A DNA stretch of 64,000 bases from Candidatus Avoscillospira avicola (GTDB taxonomy: Bacteria; Bacillota; Clostridia; Oscillospirales; Oscillospiraceae), in the NCBI GenBank assembly GCA_018712245.1, contig DVHE01000043.1, positions 1-64,000 of the forward strand, given 5' to 3'. A program made the position numbers and the translations under genes. Position 1 is the first letter of the stretch, and each line of letters starts with the position of its first letter. Of this stretch, positions 50,729 through 61,058 are shown piece by piece. The notes beneath the pieces are model-generated. The model was given only the letters and a program-made list of their open reading frames with translations. It did no database searches and was not told where the DNA came from.

Positions 50729-52155
50729 AACTTTTTGGCTCGAAACACGGCGGCGCGTACGCGTCGTCCAAGAAACGGACAGTGAATTCCGCCGCCAGGG
50801 AAGGGCGGCGCGGCGAGGCCCCTGCTTCCAGAAGAAAGCACCGGCTGAGCGGCGTACAGCGGGGCGCTATTTTGCTGCTGTGCAGCATCTTGGTGCTGGC
50901 CGGCACCTGTGTGGCCATCTACCGGGACTTTGTCAAGCCTGTGGAGATCAAGCAGCCCTCGCTGCCGACGGTTTCCGATGGGGTGGACGGTGAGGAGGAA
51001 GTCTTCACGCCGCCTACGACCGTGGAAATCGAGACCACTGTGGATGAGGAGACCGGCGAGGAGATCGAACTGGAGGTAGAGGTGCCCGCTAGCCACAAGG
51101 AGGGCTTCTACAATATCCTCATCGCCGGCACCGACGATGACGGCGGCCGCACCGACACGATCATGATTGCCCGGCTGGACACCAACGACCACACCGTGGC
51201 GCTGATGAGCGTTCCCCGGGACACGCTGATCTCCGGCAACCACTCCGTGCCCAAGATCAACTCCGTTTACGGCGGCGCCGGCGGTGGGAAAGACGGCATG
51301 GAGGCCCTGAAAAGCAAGCTGGCCCAGATGCTGGGCTTTGAGGTGGACGGCTACGTGCTGGTGAAGCTGGATGTCTTCATCCAGCTGGTGGATCTGGTGG
51401 GCGGCGTGGAGTTTGACGTGCCCCAGCGGATGTACTATTCCGATCCCACCCAGGATCTCTATATCGACTTGCAGCCCGGCCTTCAGACCCTCAACGGCGA
51501 GCAGGCCATGGGCCTGGTGCGGTTCCGCAAGGGTTACGCCACCCAGGATATCATGCGCACCCAGGTGCAGCAGCAGTTCCTCCAGGCACTGGCAAAGAAG
51601 TATCTCTCCGCGACGACTTTGACAAAGCTGCCGGAGCTGGCCAACCTGTTCTTTGAGAACGTCACCACAGACATGACCGTGGGCAATATGGTCTACTATG
51701 GGCAGGAACTTTTGAAGTGCGACTTTGACAATATGTTCACTTACACCCTGGAGGGCGAAGCGGTGATGGTGAGCGGCGCGTCCTGCTATGCAATCTACCA
51801 AAACAAGACGCTGGAAGTCATCAACGAGTACTTCAACCCCTACGATGCGGAGATTACTGCCGCCAATGTCAGCATCCGCACCCCGGAGTCGGTCTATGCG
51901 TCCTCCTCCAGCTCCTCCGGTTCTTCCAGCACCACCACGGAGCCGGATGATACAGGGGAAACCGATCCCGACACGACCGACCCCGGCGTCACGGACCCGG
52001 ATGCCACTGATCCTGACGCCACCGATCCCGACGTCGACGATCCCGGCGCCACCGATCCCGATGCCGGCGATCCGGTGGAGGAGGATCCCGGTATCCCCGA
52101 CGATCCCCTGGCCGGCGATCCCCTGGCCCCGTCCGATGAGACGGAGTGGCCTTGA
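50725..52155 (+). CDS. LytR-CpsA-Psr (LCP) family protein with Asp/Pro/Thr-rich C-terminal repeat
   Basis: 'NILIAGTDDDGGRTDTIMIARLD', 'VPRDTLI', 'AMGLVRFRKGY'. Confidence 0.93.
   Translation: MKLFGSKHGGAYASSKKRTVNSAAREGRRGEAPASRRKHRLSGVQRGAILLLCSILVLAGTCVAIYRDFVKPVEIKQPSLPTVSDGVDGEEEVFTPPTTVEIETTVDEETGEEIELEVEVPASHKEGFYNILIAGTDDDGGRTDTIMIARLDTNDHTVALMSVPRDTLISGNHSVPKINSVYGGAGGGKDGMEALKSKLAQMLGFEVDGYVLVKLDVFIQLVDLVGGVEFDVPQRMYYSDPTQDLYIDLQPGLQTLNGEQAMGLVRFRKGYATQDIMRTQVQQQFLQALAKKYLSATTLTKLPELANLFFENVTTDMTVGNMVYYGQELLKCDFDNMFTYTLEGEAVMVSGASCYAIYQNKTLEVINEYFNPYDAEITAANVSIRTPESVYASSSSSSGSSSTTTEPDDTGETDPDTTDPGVTDPDATDPDATDPDVDDPGATDPDAGDPVEEDPGIPDDPLAGDPLAPSDETEWP
51949..52125 (+). repeat. Low-complexity DP(D/G)xTDP-encoding repeat in the LCP gene
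   Basis: DPDTTDPGVTDPDATDPDATDPDVDDPGATDPDAGDP coding tract. Confidence 0.8.
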
Positions 52156-52216
52156 GAATAGAATTAAACGCCGGTGAAGCGGCCGCTTCCGCCCGGCGCA
52201 GAAAGGACGAAAGCAT

Positions 52217-52576
52217 ATGATGACACCCAAGGAAGTTGCCGCCGTGGCGGCGAAGGCATTGGATGACCGCAAGGGCGTGGACGTGACGCTGCTGGAGATT
52301 GCCGACGTCACCACCATCGCTGACTATTTCCTTATTTGCACCGGTACCTCCAGCACCCACGTCAAGAGCCTGTGCGACGCGGTTGAGGAGGCCATGGACA
52401 AAGCCGGGGAGCCTGCGCTCCGCCGGGAAGGCCATCGCAGCGGCACCTGGGTCCTTCTGGACTTCGGCTGCCTGGTGGTCCACGTGTTTACCGAGGAGAC
52501 GCGGCAGTTCTATGATCTGGAGCGGCTCTGGTCCGACGCGAAGCGCGTGGACCTCGGCGAGGTCCTGGCGCAGTAA
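52217..52576 (+). CDS. rsfS: Ribosome silencing factor
   Basis: '[36 protein letters not shown]...[28 protein letters not shown]'. Confidence 0.95.
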   Translation: MMTPKEVAAVAAKALDDRKGVDVTLLEIADVTTIADYFLICTGTSSTHVKSLCDAVEEAMDKAGEPALRREGHRSGTWVLLDFGCLVVHVFTEETRQFYDLERLWSDAKRVDLGEVLAQ

Positions 52577-52661
52577 CTGCGCCTCGGGTTTATGTACCGA
52601 AACCGGAACTGTTTCGGAATTTCTGTTCGCGAAGACTTTTTATAAAGGTGAGATAGAAGCA

Positions 52662-55079
52662 ATGAAGTACGATTTTACCCGTATCGAGGAAAAGTGGCAA
52701 AAAATCTGGGAGGAGAAGAAGCCCTTTGCCGCCGTCACCGGCGACCCGCGGCCCAAGTTTTACGGCCTGATCGAGTTCCCGTATCCCTCCGGCCAGGGTC
52801 TGCACGTGGGCCATCCCCGGCCCTTTACGGCCATGGACATCATCTGCCGCAAGAAGCGGATGGAGGGGTATAACGTTCTCTTCCCCATCGGCTACGACGC
52901 CTTTGGCCTCCCTACGGAGAACTATGCCATCAAAAACCACATCCACCCCGCCATCGTCACCAAGCAAAACATTGAGCGGTTCCGCTCCCAGCTGAAGATG
53001 CTGGGCTACTCCTTCGACTGGGACCGGGAGATCGACACCACCGACCCCAATTACTATAAGTGGACCCAGTGGATTTTCCTGAAGCTGTGGGAGAAGGGCC
53101 TGGCCTACAAGGCCACCATGCCGGTCAACTGGTGTACCAGCTGCAAGTGCGTCCTGGCCAACGAAGAAGTGGTCAACGGCGTTTGTGAGCGCTGCGGCAG
53201 CGAAGTCATCCGCAAGGAAAAGAGCCAGTGGATGCTGCGCATCACCAAGTATGCCCAGCGGCTCATCGACGATCTGGACGATGTGGACTTTATCGAGCGG
53301 GTCAAAATCCAGCAGAAGAACTGGATCGGCCGCTCCACCGGCGCGGAGGTGGACTTCCAGACCACCGCGGGCGACGTGCTGCGGATCTTTACCACCCGGG
53401 CCGATACCCTCTTCGGCGCCACGTACATGGTCATCGCGCCGGAGCATCCCTTTGTGAAGAAGTGGGCCGACAAGATCGAGAACTACGACGCCGTCCAGGC
53501 CTATGTGGACGAAGCAGCCCGGAAGTCCGACTTCGAGCGGTCCGAGCTGAACAAGGAAAAGACCGGCGTGATGCTCCAGGGCGTCCGGGCCATCAACCCG
53601 GTCAACGGCAAGGAAATCCCCATCTTTATTTCCGACTACGTCCTGGTGACGTACGGCACCGGCGCCATCATGGCTGTCCCGGCCCACGATGACCGCGACT
53701 GGGAGTTCGCCAAGAAATTCGGCTGTGAGATCATTGAGGTGGTCCAGGGCGGCGATGTGGAAAAGGCGGCCTTCACCCTCAAGGACGACACCGGCAAGCT
53801 GGTCAACTCCGGCTTCCTCAATGGACTGACCGTCAAGGAGGCCATTCCCGCCATGATCAAGTGGCTGGAGGAAAAGGGCATTGGCGAGGAAAAGGTCAAC
53901 TACAAGCTCCGCGACTGGGTCTTCTCCCGCCAGCGCTACTGGGGCGAGCCCATCCCCATGGTGAACTGCCCCAAGTGTGGCTGGGTGCCCCTGCCGGAGA
54001 GTGAGCTGCCGCTGGTGCTGCCCAATGTAGAGAGCTATGAGCCCACCGATACCGGTGAATCGCCCCTCTCCAAGATGACCGACTGGGTCAACTGCAGCTG
54101 CCCGAAGTGCGGCGGCCCTGCCCAGCGGGAGACCGATACCATGCCCCAGTGGGCCGGTTCCTCCTGGTATTACCTGCGGTATATGGACCCCCATAACGAC
54201 AAGGCCCTGGCCTCCAAGGAGGCGCTGGACTACTGGAGCCCCGTGGACTGGTACAACGGCGGCATGGAGCATACGACGCTGCACCTGCTCTACAGCCGGT
54301 TCTGGCACAAGTTCCTCTATGACATCGGCGTTGTGCCCACCAAGGAGCCGTATCAGAAGCGCACCAGCCACGGCATGATCCTGGGTGAGGGCGGCGAAAA
54401 GATGTCCAAGTCCCGGGGCAATGTGGTCAACCCCAACGACATCGTCGATCAGTACGGCGCGGATACCATGCGCCTGCACATCATGTTCATCGGCGACTTT
54501 GAAAAGGCCGTGTCCTGGTCCAACGAGGCCGTCAAGGGCTCCAAGCGGTTCCTGGACCGGTGCTGGAACCTGGCCGAAGGCTGCTCCGCCGACGAGGCCA
54601 TCTCCGCTGCCAACGAGTCCATCATCCATAAGACCATCAAGAAAGTCACCCAGGACATCGACGAGCTGAAGATGAACACCGCCATCGCCGCGCTGATGAC
54701 CATGGTCAACGAGTTTGCCGCCCACGGCTGCTCCAAGGGCGACGTGGAGCAGCTCCTGCTGCTGCTGAGTCCCTTTGCGCCCCACATGGTGGAGGAGCTG
54801 TGGGAGAACCTGGGCTTTGCCGCCAAGTACGGCAAGATGGCCTGCCAGATGCCCTGGCCGGAGCATGATGAGAGCAAGACCGTCGATTCGACCGTCGTCA
54901 TGGCCGTGCAGGTCTGCGGCAAGCTGAAATGCACCGTGGAAGTGCCCACCGACAGCGATCAGGACACCGTCGTGGCCGCAGCCATGGCCCAGGAGAAGAT
55001 CGCCCGGCTGGCTGAGGGCAAGAACCTGGTCAAGACCATTCTGGTGCCCAATAAGCTGGTCAACCTGATCCTCAAATAA
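52662..55079 (+). CDS. leuS: Leucyl-tRNA synthetase
   Basis: '[22 protein letters not shown]', '[16 protein letters not shown]'. Confidence 0.97.
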   Translation: MKYDFTRIEEKWQKIWEEKKPFAAVTGDPRPKFYGLIEFPYPSGQGLHVGHPRPFTAMDIICRKKRMEGYNVLFPIGYDAFGLPTENYAIKNHIHPAIVTKQNIERFRSQLKMLGYSFDWDREIDTTDPNYYKWTQWIFLKLWEKGLAYKATMPVNWCTSCKCVLANEEVVNGVCERCGSEVIRKEKSQWMLRITKYAQRLIDDLDDVDFIERVKIQQKNWIGRSTGAEVDFQTTAGDVLRIFTTRADTLFGATYMVIAPEHPFVKKWADKIENYDAVQAYVDEAARKSDFERSELNKEKTGVMLQGVRAINPVNGKEIPIFISDYVLVTYGTGAIMAVPAHDDRDWEFAKKFGCEIIEVVQGGDVEKAAFTLKDDTGKLVNSGFLNGLTVKEAIPAMIKWLEEKGIGEEKVNYKLRDWVFSRQRYWGEPIPMVNCPKCGWVPLPESELPLVLPNVESYEPTDTGESPLSKMTDWVNCSCPKCGGPAQRETDTMPQWAGSSWYYLRYMDPHNDKALASKEALDYWSPVDWYNGGMEHTTLHLLYSRFWHKFLYDIGVVPTKEPYQKRTSHGMILGEGGEKMSKSRGNVVNPNDIVDQYGADTMRLHIMFIGDFEKAVSWSNEAVKGSKRFLDRCWNLAEGCSADEAISAANESIIHKTIKKVTQDIDELKMNTAIAALMTMVNEFAAHGCSKGDVEQLLLLLSPFAPHMVEELWENLGFAAKYGKMACQMPWPEHDESKTVDSTVVMAVQVCGKLKCTVEVPTDSDQDTVVAAAMAQEKIARLAEGKNLVKTILVPNKLVNLILK

Positions 55080-55082
55080 TGC

Positions 55083-55111
55083 TTGACAAATTGCGCAATT
55101 TTGACTATAAT
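55083..55111 (+). promoter_or_regulatory. Consensus SigA promoter of rpsU
   Basis: TTGACA-17 nt-TATAAT. Confidence 0.85.
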
Positions 55112-55182
55112 CATTGTGCTGTTTGAACAGCCCTGAACGTATCCTGGACTGAGCCGGATACATGGAGGGAGGGAAATCATCA

Positions 55183-55365
55183 ATGTCTGAAATTCACGTA
55201 AAAGAAAATGAATCTCTGGAGTCCGCACTGAAGCGCTTCAAGCGCAGCTGCGCCAAGGCTGGCGTTATTCAGGAGGTCAAGAAGAGAGAGCATTATGTGA
55301 GTCCCAGCCTGAAGCGGAAGCAGAAGTCCGAGGCTGCCCGCAAGAACAAGAGAAAGTTCTATTGA
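55183..55365 (+). CDS. rpsU: 30S ribosomal protein S21
   Basis: [60 protein letters not shown]. Confidence 0.97.
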   Translation: MSEIHVKENESLESALKRFKRSCAKAGVIQEVKKREHYVSPSLKRKQKSEAARKNKRKFY

Positions 55366-55392
55366 TCTCTCTCCGCAAGCTGAGAAGTATCG

Positions 55393-55425
55393 CCCCGATC
55401 CAAAAGGATCGGGGCGATTTTCGTA
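55393..55425 (+). terminator. rpsU terminator
   Basis: GCCCCGATCC-AAAA-GGATCGGGGC-GATTTT. Confidence 0.85.
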
Positions 55426-55439
55426 AGAAAGGAGAACCC

Positions 55440-56003
55440 ATGGAGCAGCGCGTGATCGCCTTCGACGTGGAAACGCCGAACTATCAGAATGACCGCATCA
55501 GCGCCATCGGCCTGTGCGAGATCCAAGACGGGGAAATTACCCGAAAGTTTTATACGCTGGTCAACCCAGAGACCCATTTTGACGCCTTCAACGTCGCCCT
55601 CACGGGCATCACGCCGGAGATGGTGCAAAACCAGCCCACCTTTGACCGGCTGTGGCTGCTGCTGGAGCCGCTGCTGGAGGGGAGCGTGCTGGTGGCCCAC
55701 AACGCCACCTTCGACCTCGCGGTCCTGGCCAAGTGCCTCAGAGGCTACGGGATTGTCTGGCACCGGTACGTGGACTACGCCTGTACGGTGCAGATGAGCC
55801 GCCGGTGTATGCCGGGGCTCCCCAACCACAAGCTCAACACCGTCTGCGACCACCTGCGTCTGGGCCTGGACCACCATCACGCCGGGAGCGACGCCCTGGC
55901 TTGCGGCGAGATTTTCCTGCGGTGCCTGGAGCAGGGCGCCAGCCTCGCCGCCTGCCGCCGTACATACGACCTGGAGCAGTGCCGCACCGCCCGGCGCTGG
56001 TGA
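55440..56003 (+). CDS. DnaQ-like 3'-5' exonuclease
   Basis: 'VIAFDVETPNYQNDRISAIG', 'LVAHNATFDLAVL', 'HHAGSDALACGEIFL'. Confidence 0.9.
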   Translation: MEQRVIAFDVETPNYQNDRISAIGLCEIQDGEITRKFYTLVNPETHFDAFNVALTGITPEMVQNQPTFDRLWLLLEPLLEGSVLVAHNATFDLAVLAKCLRGYGIVWHRYVDYACTVQMSRRCMPGLPNHKLNTVCDHLRLGLDHHHAGSDALACGEIFLRCLEQGASLAACRRTYDLEQCRTARRW

Positions 56004-56004
56004 G

Positions 56005-56832
56005 CTACCGCGCCCGCAGCTCCCAGAAGGCCACGGCGCTGGCCGCCGCCACATTGAGGGAATCTACCCCGTGGGCCATGGGAATCTTCACGGTGTAACC
56101 GCACCGGGCAATGGTGCTTTGCGCCAAGCCGTCCCCCTCAGTGCCCAGGACGATGGCCAGCTTGGGGAGGGATTGGAGCCGGGGATCGTCAATAGAGCAG
56201 GATTCATCGGTCAGCGCCATGGCGGCGGTGGAAAAGCCCAGGGCGTGCAGGCGCTTCAGCCCCGCCTCCGGCCACTCCGCCGCCGTCTCACCCAGATAGG
56301 TCCAGGGCACTTGGAAAACCGTTCCCATGCTCACCCGCACCACCCGGCGGTTGAGGGGATCGCAGCAGCTGGGGGAGAGGAGGACCGCGTCCATCCCCAG
56401 GGCCGCCGCCGAGCGGAAGATCGCCCCGACGTTGGTGGAATCCACGATTCCCTCCAGCACCGCCACCCGCCGGGCGCTGCGGCAGATGTCCTCCGCCTGG
56501 GGCAGCGCAGGCCGGGCCATGGCGCAGAGAATTCCCCGGGTCAGCGTGTAGCCGGTGAGGGCGGCCAGCACTTCCCGGTCTCCGGTGTAGACCGGCACGT
56601 CACCGCAGCGCTGGAGCAGAGCCGCGCCCTGCCCAGTCAGATGCCGCCGCTCCATCAAAAGCGAGAGAGGCTGGAGCCCCGCGTTCAGAGCGGTGGTGAT
56701 GACCTTGGGACTTTCCGCGATGAAGATGCCCTGCCCCGGCTCCAACCGGTTGCGGAGCTGGGCCTCGGTCAGATGGGCGTACGCCGCCAGCGCGGGATCG
56801 TCCAGCGATGTGATTTCAATGATGCGGGCCAT
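56005..56832 (-). CDS. SpoU/TrmH-family RNA methyltransferase
   Basis: 'EGIVDSTNVGAIFRSAAALGMDAVLLSP', 'LGTEGDGL', 'IPMAHGVDSLNVAAASAV'. Confidence 0.95.
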   Translation of the reverse strand: MARIIEITSLDDPALAAYAHLTEAQLRNRLEPGQGIFIAESPKVITTALNAGLQPLSLLMERRHLTGQGAALLQRCGDVPVYTGDREVLAALTGYTLTRGILCAMARPALPQAEDICRSARRVAVLEGIVDSTNVGAIFRSAAALGMDAVLLSPSCCDPLNRRVVRVSMGTVFQVPWTYLGETAAEWPEAGLKRLHALGFSTAAMALTDESCSIDDPRLQSLPKLAIVLGTEGDGLAQSTIARCGYTVKIPMAHGVDSLNVAAASAVAFWELRAR

Positions 56833-56974
56833 AAAATGCCTCCCCGTGGGTTTTTCCTCATTATACCCAATGCCCGCTGAAATCGCAACAGCAGGGAAGC
56901 GGGATGGAAAGGGAAGAGGGAAGAGAGGGTGCCTACGGCGGCGACAGGAGCGCGGTGGGAGAAGCGGTCCCCCG

Positions 56975-57170
56975 CAGCCACCGTGCCCTCCCCGAGAGGC
57001 CGCTTCGCGGCACGGGCCGATGTAGGCATCGGCCCCTACGGAGCGCCTGCGGCAAACGCAACAACCCGCGGCGTCATCGTAGGGGCGCGCATCGCGCGTC
57101 CGCTGGGCTGGCGGCATTTGAGTATCTGCGCCGGACGCACTGGGGCGCGATGCGCGCCTCTATGAAAGTG
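56975..57170. repeat. GTAGGGGC-type dispersed intergenic repeat cluster
   Basis: GGGCCGATG-TAGG-CATCGGCCC (57014-57035), GTAGGGGCGCGCATCGCGCGTCCG, GGGGCGCGATGCGCGCC. Confidence 0.7.
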
Positions 57171-57404
57171 CAAAGCGGCAGCTTCACACATATTTCCTCC
57201 ACATCTGACTTCGTAAGCGTATAGTCTGAGCGATTAAAAGCGCGCCTGTGGCCCGGGCGTGCTTGTTTTTTGCGTGATGGAATGTAGAACGGGGGTAAAG
57301 GCTGTATGTCGCGGCGGCTGACGCCGCCCTGTGACCAAATCTTTGCCGATTCTCCCGTATCCGACACGCGGGGAACGGCATACACTGGACGGGAGGGTAG
57401 AGCA

Positions 57405-57659
57405 ATGTATCAATATTATTTCACCTTTCGTTCCATGACCCAGGCCCAGCGTGCGGTGGGCCTGCTGCGCCAGGCGGGGATTTTCCCTACGCTGCTGCGC
57501 ACCCCCAGAGCCATTTCCAGCCAAGGCTGTGGATATTCCATCCTGGTACGCGGCGAGGAGGTCTATCAGACTGCCGCCGCGCTGCGTGCCGGCCTGATTC
57601 TCTATGAAAAAGCCTATCGTATGTCCGCCGGTGGGCGGGCGGAGGAGGTATTCCCGTGA
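57405..57659 (+). CDS. DUF3343 domain protein
   Basis: 'YYFTFRSMTQAQRAVGLLRQAGIFPTLLRTPRAISSQGCGYSILV'. Confidence 0.85.
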   Translation: MYQYYFTFRSMTQAQRAVGLLRQAGIFPTLLRTPRAISSQGCGYSILVRGEEVYQTAAALRAGLILYEKAYRMSAGGRAEEVFP

Positions 57660-58771
57660 TCTATTTTGACAACGCGGCCACTACCATGCCGAAACCGGAG
57701 GCAGTCTATCAGGCGGTGGATCGCACCATCCGCACCTGTGCCAGTCTGGGCCGCAGCGGCCACCCGGCGGCCCAGCGGGCCAGCGCCGTGGCCTACGCCT
57801 GCCGCGAGGCGGCGGGCCGGCTCTTTTCCGCCGAGCCGGAGCAGGTGGCTTTCACCACCAGCGCCACCCATGGGCTGAACATCGCCATCAAAACGCTGGT
57901 GAAGCCCGGGGACCGGGTGGTGATCTCCGGCTTTGAACACAACGCGGTGCTTCGCCCCCTCTATGCCCTGGGGGCCGAGATCGTCATCGCCGGGCGGAAG
58001 CTCTTCGACCCGGCGGACACCCTGGCGGCCTTTGCCGCCGCCATGACGCCCGAGACAAAGGCTGTAGTCTGCACCCACGTCTCCAACGTGTTCGGCTATA
58101 TCCTGCCCGTTGCGGATGTGGCAAAGCTCTGCCGCGACCGCGGCGTGCCGCTGATCGTGGACGCGGCACAGTCCGCCGGCGTCCTGGCGGTCTCGCTCCA
58201 GGACCTGGGCGCGGCGTTCATTGCCATGCCGGGCCACAAGGGCCTCTATGGCCCCCAGGGGACGGGGCTCCTGCTGTGCGGACAGATGCCCAAGCCGCTG
58301 ATGGAGGGCGGCACCGGCAGCCAGTCGGAGCTTTGGTCCATGCCGACATTTCTGCCTGATGCCGCCGAGGCCGGTACCCACAATGTGCCGGGCATCGCGG
58401 GGCTGCTGGAGGGCATTCGCTACGTGGAGGGGCGCGGCCTCCGGTCCATTGCCCGACGGGAGTCGGGCCTGATCCGCCGCCTGGCGGCGCGGCTGAAGGA
58501 CGTCCCGGGACTCCAGGTGTTTGAAGGACCCGAGGCGGTGCAGAGCGGCGTCCTGTCCATCACTGCCGCGGGGCGGGACTGTGAAACCATGGCCCAGTCC
58601 CTGGGTGCTGCGGGGCTCGCCGTGCGGGCCGGACTCCACTGCGCCCCGGTGGCCCATGAGAGCGCCGGGACGCTCCACAGCGGCACCGTGCGTCTGAGCG
58701 TCTCGGATTTCAATACGCCGGAGGAAGTGGACGCCGCGGCGGATATTTTGCGCAGAATGAACACACCTTGA
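57656..58771 (+). CDS. Class V aminotransferase / cysteine desulfurase-family protein
   Basis: 'IYFDNAATTMPKPEAV', 'VDAAQSAGVLAVSLQDLGAAFIAMPGHKGLYGPQGTG'. Confidence 0.9.
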   Translation: MIYFDNAATTMPKPEAVYQAVDRTIRTCASLGRSGHPAAQRASAVAYACREAAGRLFSAEPEQVAFTTSATHGLNIAIKTLVKPGDRVVISGFEHNAVLRPLYALGAEIVIAGRKLFDPADTLAAFAAAMTPETKAVVCTHVSNVFGYILPVADVAKLCRDRGVPLIVDAAQSAGVLAVSLQDLGAAFIAMPGHKGLYGPQGTGLLLCGQMPKPLMEGGTGSQSELWSMPTFLPDAAEAGTHNVPGIAGLLEGIRYVEGRGLRSIARRESGLIRRLAARLKDVPGLQVFEGPEAVQSGVLSITAAGRDCETMAQSLGAAGLAVRAGLHCAPVAHESAGTLHSGTVRLSVSDFNTPEEVDAAADILRRMNTP

Positions 58772-58845
58772 AATTCTTGGCCATTTCCCCTTGCCAACAC
58801 TGCCATTCTGGGCTATAATTACAATGATTATTTATCGTTATCAGA

Positions 58846-59730
58846 ATGGCGGTGAGACCATTGAGCGAAATTACGAGCTTCTTCCAAAATGCCGTTTATG
58901 CCTTTATGAGCATCAAAATCAAAGACATTTTGGACATTTTGATCGTAGCTTTTTTGATATATAAAGTTGTCAGTCTGGTGCGTTCCACCTCCACCGCCCG
59001 CGTGGCGCGGGCCATTGTGGTGCTGCTCCTGGCCACCTGGATCACGGGGCTGTTCCAGATGGAAATGCTCAACTTCGGCCTCAATAAGATCCTGGAACTG
59101 GGCGTCATCGCGCTGGTCATCATGTTCCAGCCGGAGCTGCGCCGTGCGCTGGAGCGGATGGGCGGCAAGAGCGTCAAGGAGCTTTTGAGCGGCAAATCGC
59201 CCCAGGGTGAAATGGAAGAGGCCATCCTCGCCACCGTTTCCGCCTGCGAGATCATGAGCAAGGAACGGGTGGGCGTCCTTTTGATCTTTGAGCGGGAGAC
59301 CTCCCTGGAGGACTACTTCAAGACCGGCACGCTGCTGGATGCCAAAACCTCCGAGCAGCTTCTGCGCAACCTCTTTTTCCCCAAAGCCTCGCTGCACGAC
59401 GGCGCCGTCATTATCCGGGGCGGCCGAGTGGCCGCCGCCGGCTGCGTGATGCCCCTTTCGGAAAATCCGCACCTGAGCAGCGACCTGGGCACCCGGCACC
59501 GGGCCGGCGTCGGCACCAGCGAGGTCTCCGACGCGGTGGTGGTCATCGTCTCTGAGGAAACCGGCACCATCTCCGTTGCCGTGGGCGGTATGCTCAAGCG
59601 GCACCTGGCGCCGCAGACCCTGGAGCGGCTGCTGACCACGGAACTCATTCCCAACGAGCAAGAACAAAAGACCCTGATGACACGAATCAAGCAGGGCTTG
59701 ACAAAGAAGGGACGGTCAGATGCAAAATAA
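58846..59730 (+). CDS. cdaA: Diadenylate cyclase CdaA
   Basis: Three N-terminal TMs; DAC motifs 'LHDGAVII' and 'GTRHRAGVGTSE'. Confidence 0.96.
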   Translation: MAVRPLSEITSFFQNAVYAFMSIKIKDILDILIVAFLIYKVVSLVRSTSTARVARAIVVLLLATWITGLFQMEMLNFGLNKILELGVIALVIMFQPELRRALERMGGKSVKELLSGKSPQGEMEEAILATVSACEIMSKERVGVLLIFERETSLEDYFKTGTLLDAKTSEQLLRNLFFPKASLHDGAVIIRGGRVAAAGCVMPLSENPHLSSDLGTRHRAGVGTSEVSDAVVVIVSEETGTISVAVGGMLKRHLAPQTLERLLTTELIPNEQEQKTLMTRIKQGLTKKGRSDAK

Positions 59731-60994
59731 AAAATGGCTCACGATGCTTCTGGCGCTGGTGATCTCCGTCGTCGTCTGGGTGTATATCGTCACGGTGGAA
59801 AACCCGGAGCAGAAAGCCACCCTCTATAACATTCCTGTGACGTTCAGCGGCGAGGATATCCTGCGGGAGGACTATTCCCTGATCATCGCCGAGACGAACG
59901 TCGAATCCGGCGTGACGCTGGATTTCCATGGCAAGCTCTCGGAACTCAACAAACTCCGGGAAGACAAAATGGAGCTGGAGGTGACGGTGGACGTCTCCCG
60001 GCTGCGGAGCGCCAACGAGTTCACCTTTTCTTATGATCTCTCCAATGTAACGCTTCCGGCCTCCGTTTCCAGCCAGAGCTTGTCGCTGATCGGGCGGGCG
60101 CCCAACAAAATTTCTGTCACCCTGGCAAAGCTGGAGACCAAGACCGTGGAGGTCAAGGTGATCACCGACGTGAAGGTGGTGGACGGCTACCTGGCCGAGC
60201 GCGCCACGCAGAATTACAGCGAAATCGTCATCGAAGGCCCGGCGGATGTGATCAACCAGGTGGATTACGCCCAGGTGACCCTGACCCGGGAGAATGTGGA
60301 TCAGACCATCACCACCAGCCTTCCCTATACGCTCATTGACTACGACGGCAACGTGGTGGACAGCACAGATATTACCTCCGATGTCACTGAGATTGAAGTG
60401 ACGCAGCCGGTCTCCATGTTCAAGGAGGTCCCGTTGGAGATCTTCGCCATCGACGGCGGCGGCGCTACCCAGGATGACATCACATGGGCGATTGAACCCA
60501 AGACCATTCGCGTCTCCGGCGAGGCTTCGGTGCTGGAGACCATCCCGAGCATCCGCTTGTCCAGCGTGGATCTGGGCAGTATGGAGAGCAACAGCGAGAC
60601 CTTCACGCGGGTCATCAACATCCCCGATGGCTGCACCAATCTCTCCGGTGTGCAGGAAGCCACGGTGACGGTGCAGATCAAGAACAAGGATATCCGCCAG
60701 GTGCGTATTCCCAGCACCAACTTCCAGTTTATCAACACGCCGGCGGGCATCCAGCCGGAGTCGACTACGACCATGCTCCTGGTGGCGATTCGGGCCAACG
60801 AGAGTGACATTGACCTGATCAGCGAGGAGAATGTCCGTGTGGTCGCGGATCTCTCATCCTTTACCGCGGCCAATGCCGGGACCACTGTCACCGTGCCGGT
60901 GCGCATTTACCTGGATGGGTTTGAGGACGCCGGTGTCATCCGGGACGATGAATACAGCATCATAGTGGATTTGAACTCAGTCGGAGACAGCTGA
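59720..60994 (+). CDS. cdaR: YbbR-domain protein CdaR
   Basis: N-terminal TM 'LVISVVVWVYIVTVENPEQ' plus YbbR repeats; overlaps cdaA. Confidence 0.93.
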   Translation: MQNKKWLTMLLALVISVVVWVYIVTVENPEQKATLYNIPVTFSGEDILREDYSLIIAETNVESGVTLDFHGKLSELNKLREDKMELEVTVDVSRLRSANEFTFSYDLSNVTLPASVSSQSLSLIGRAPNKISVTLAKLETKTVEVKVITDVKVVDGYLAERATQNYSEIVIEGPADVINQVDYAQVTLTRENVDQTITTSLPYTLIDYDGNVVDSTDITSDVTEIEVTQPVSMFKEVPLEIFAIDGGGATQDDITWAIEPKTIRVSGEASVLETIPSIRLSSVDLGSMESNSETFTRVINIPDGCTNLSGVQEATVTVQIKNKDIRQVRIPSTNFQFINTPAGIQPESTTTMLLVAIRANESDIDLISEENVRVVADLSSFTAANAGTTVTVPVRIYLDGFEDAGVIRDDEYSIIVDLNSVGDS

Positions 60995-61009
60995 TTTCAA
61001 AGAATTGTC

Positions 61010-61039
61010 GGGCTGTATGCGGTTCGCCGCGTACAGCCC
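61010..61039 (+). other. UUCG-capped hairpin in the yicC leader
   Basis: GGGCTGTATGCGG-TTCG-CCGCGTACAGCCC, 13-bp stem with one G-U, no T-run. Confidence 0.7.
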
Positions 61040-61058
61040 GCTCATGGAGGGAAGAACG

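Noticed and set aside
50593-52317. 574-aa minus-strand ORF rich in G/I/R repeats
   Set aside because: Antisense to nadD/yqeK and LCP; apparent repeats mirror the DPD-encoding tract
52577-52661. T-box leader for leuS
   Set aside because: Only 85 bp between rsfS and leuS and no T-box sequence (TGGNACCGCG) seen
52590-55163. 857-aa minus-strand ORF
   Set aside because: Exact antisense shadow of leuS; composition artefact, no domain
57180-57400. Small SRP RNA or riboswitch upstream of DUF3343
   Set aside because: Some GC-rich stems, but no conserved SRP (GGUCAGG..GGAAGGNAGCAGCC) or recognisable riboswitch core
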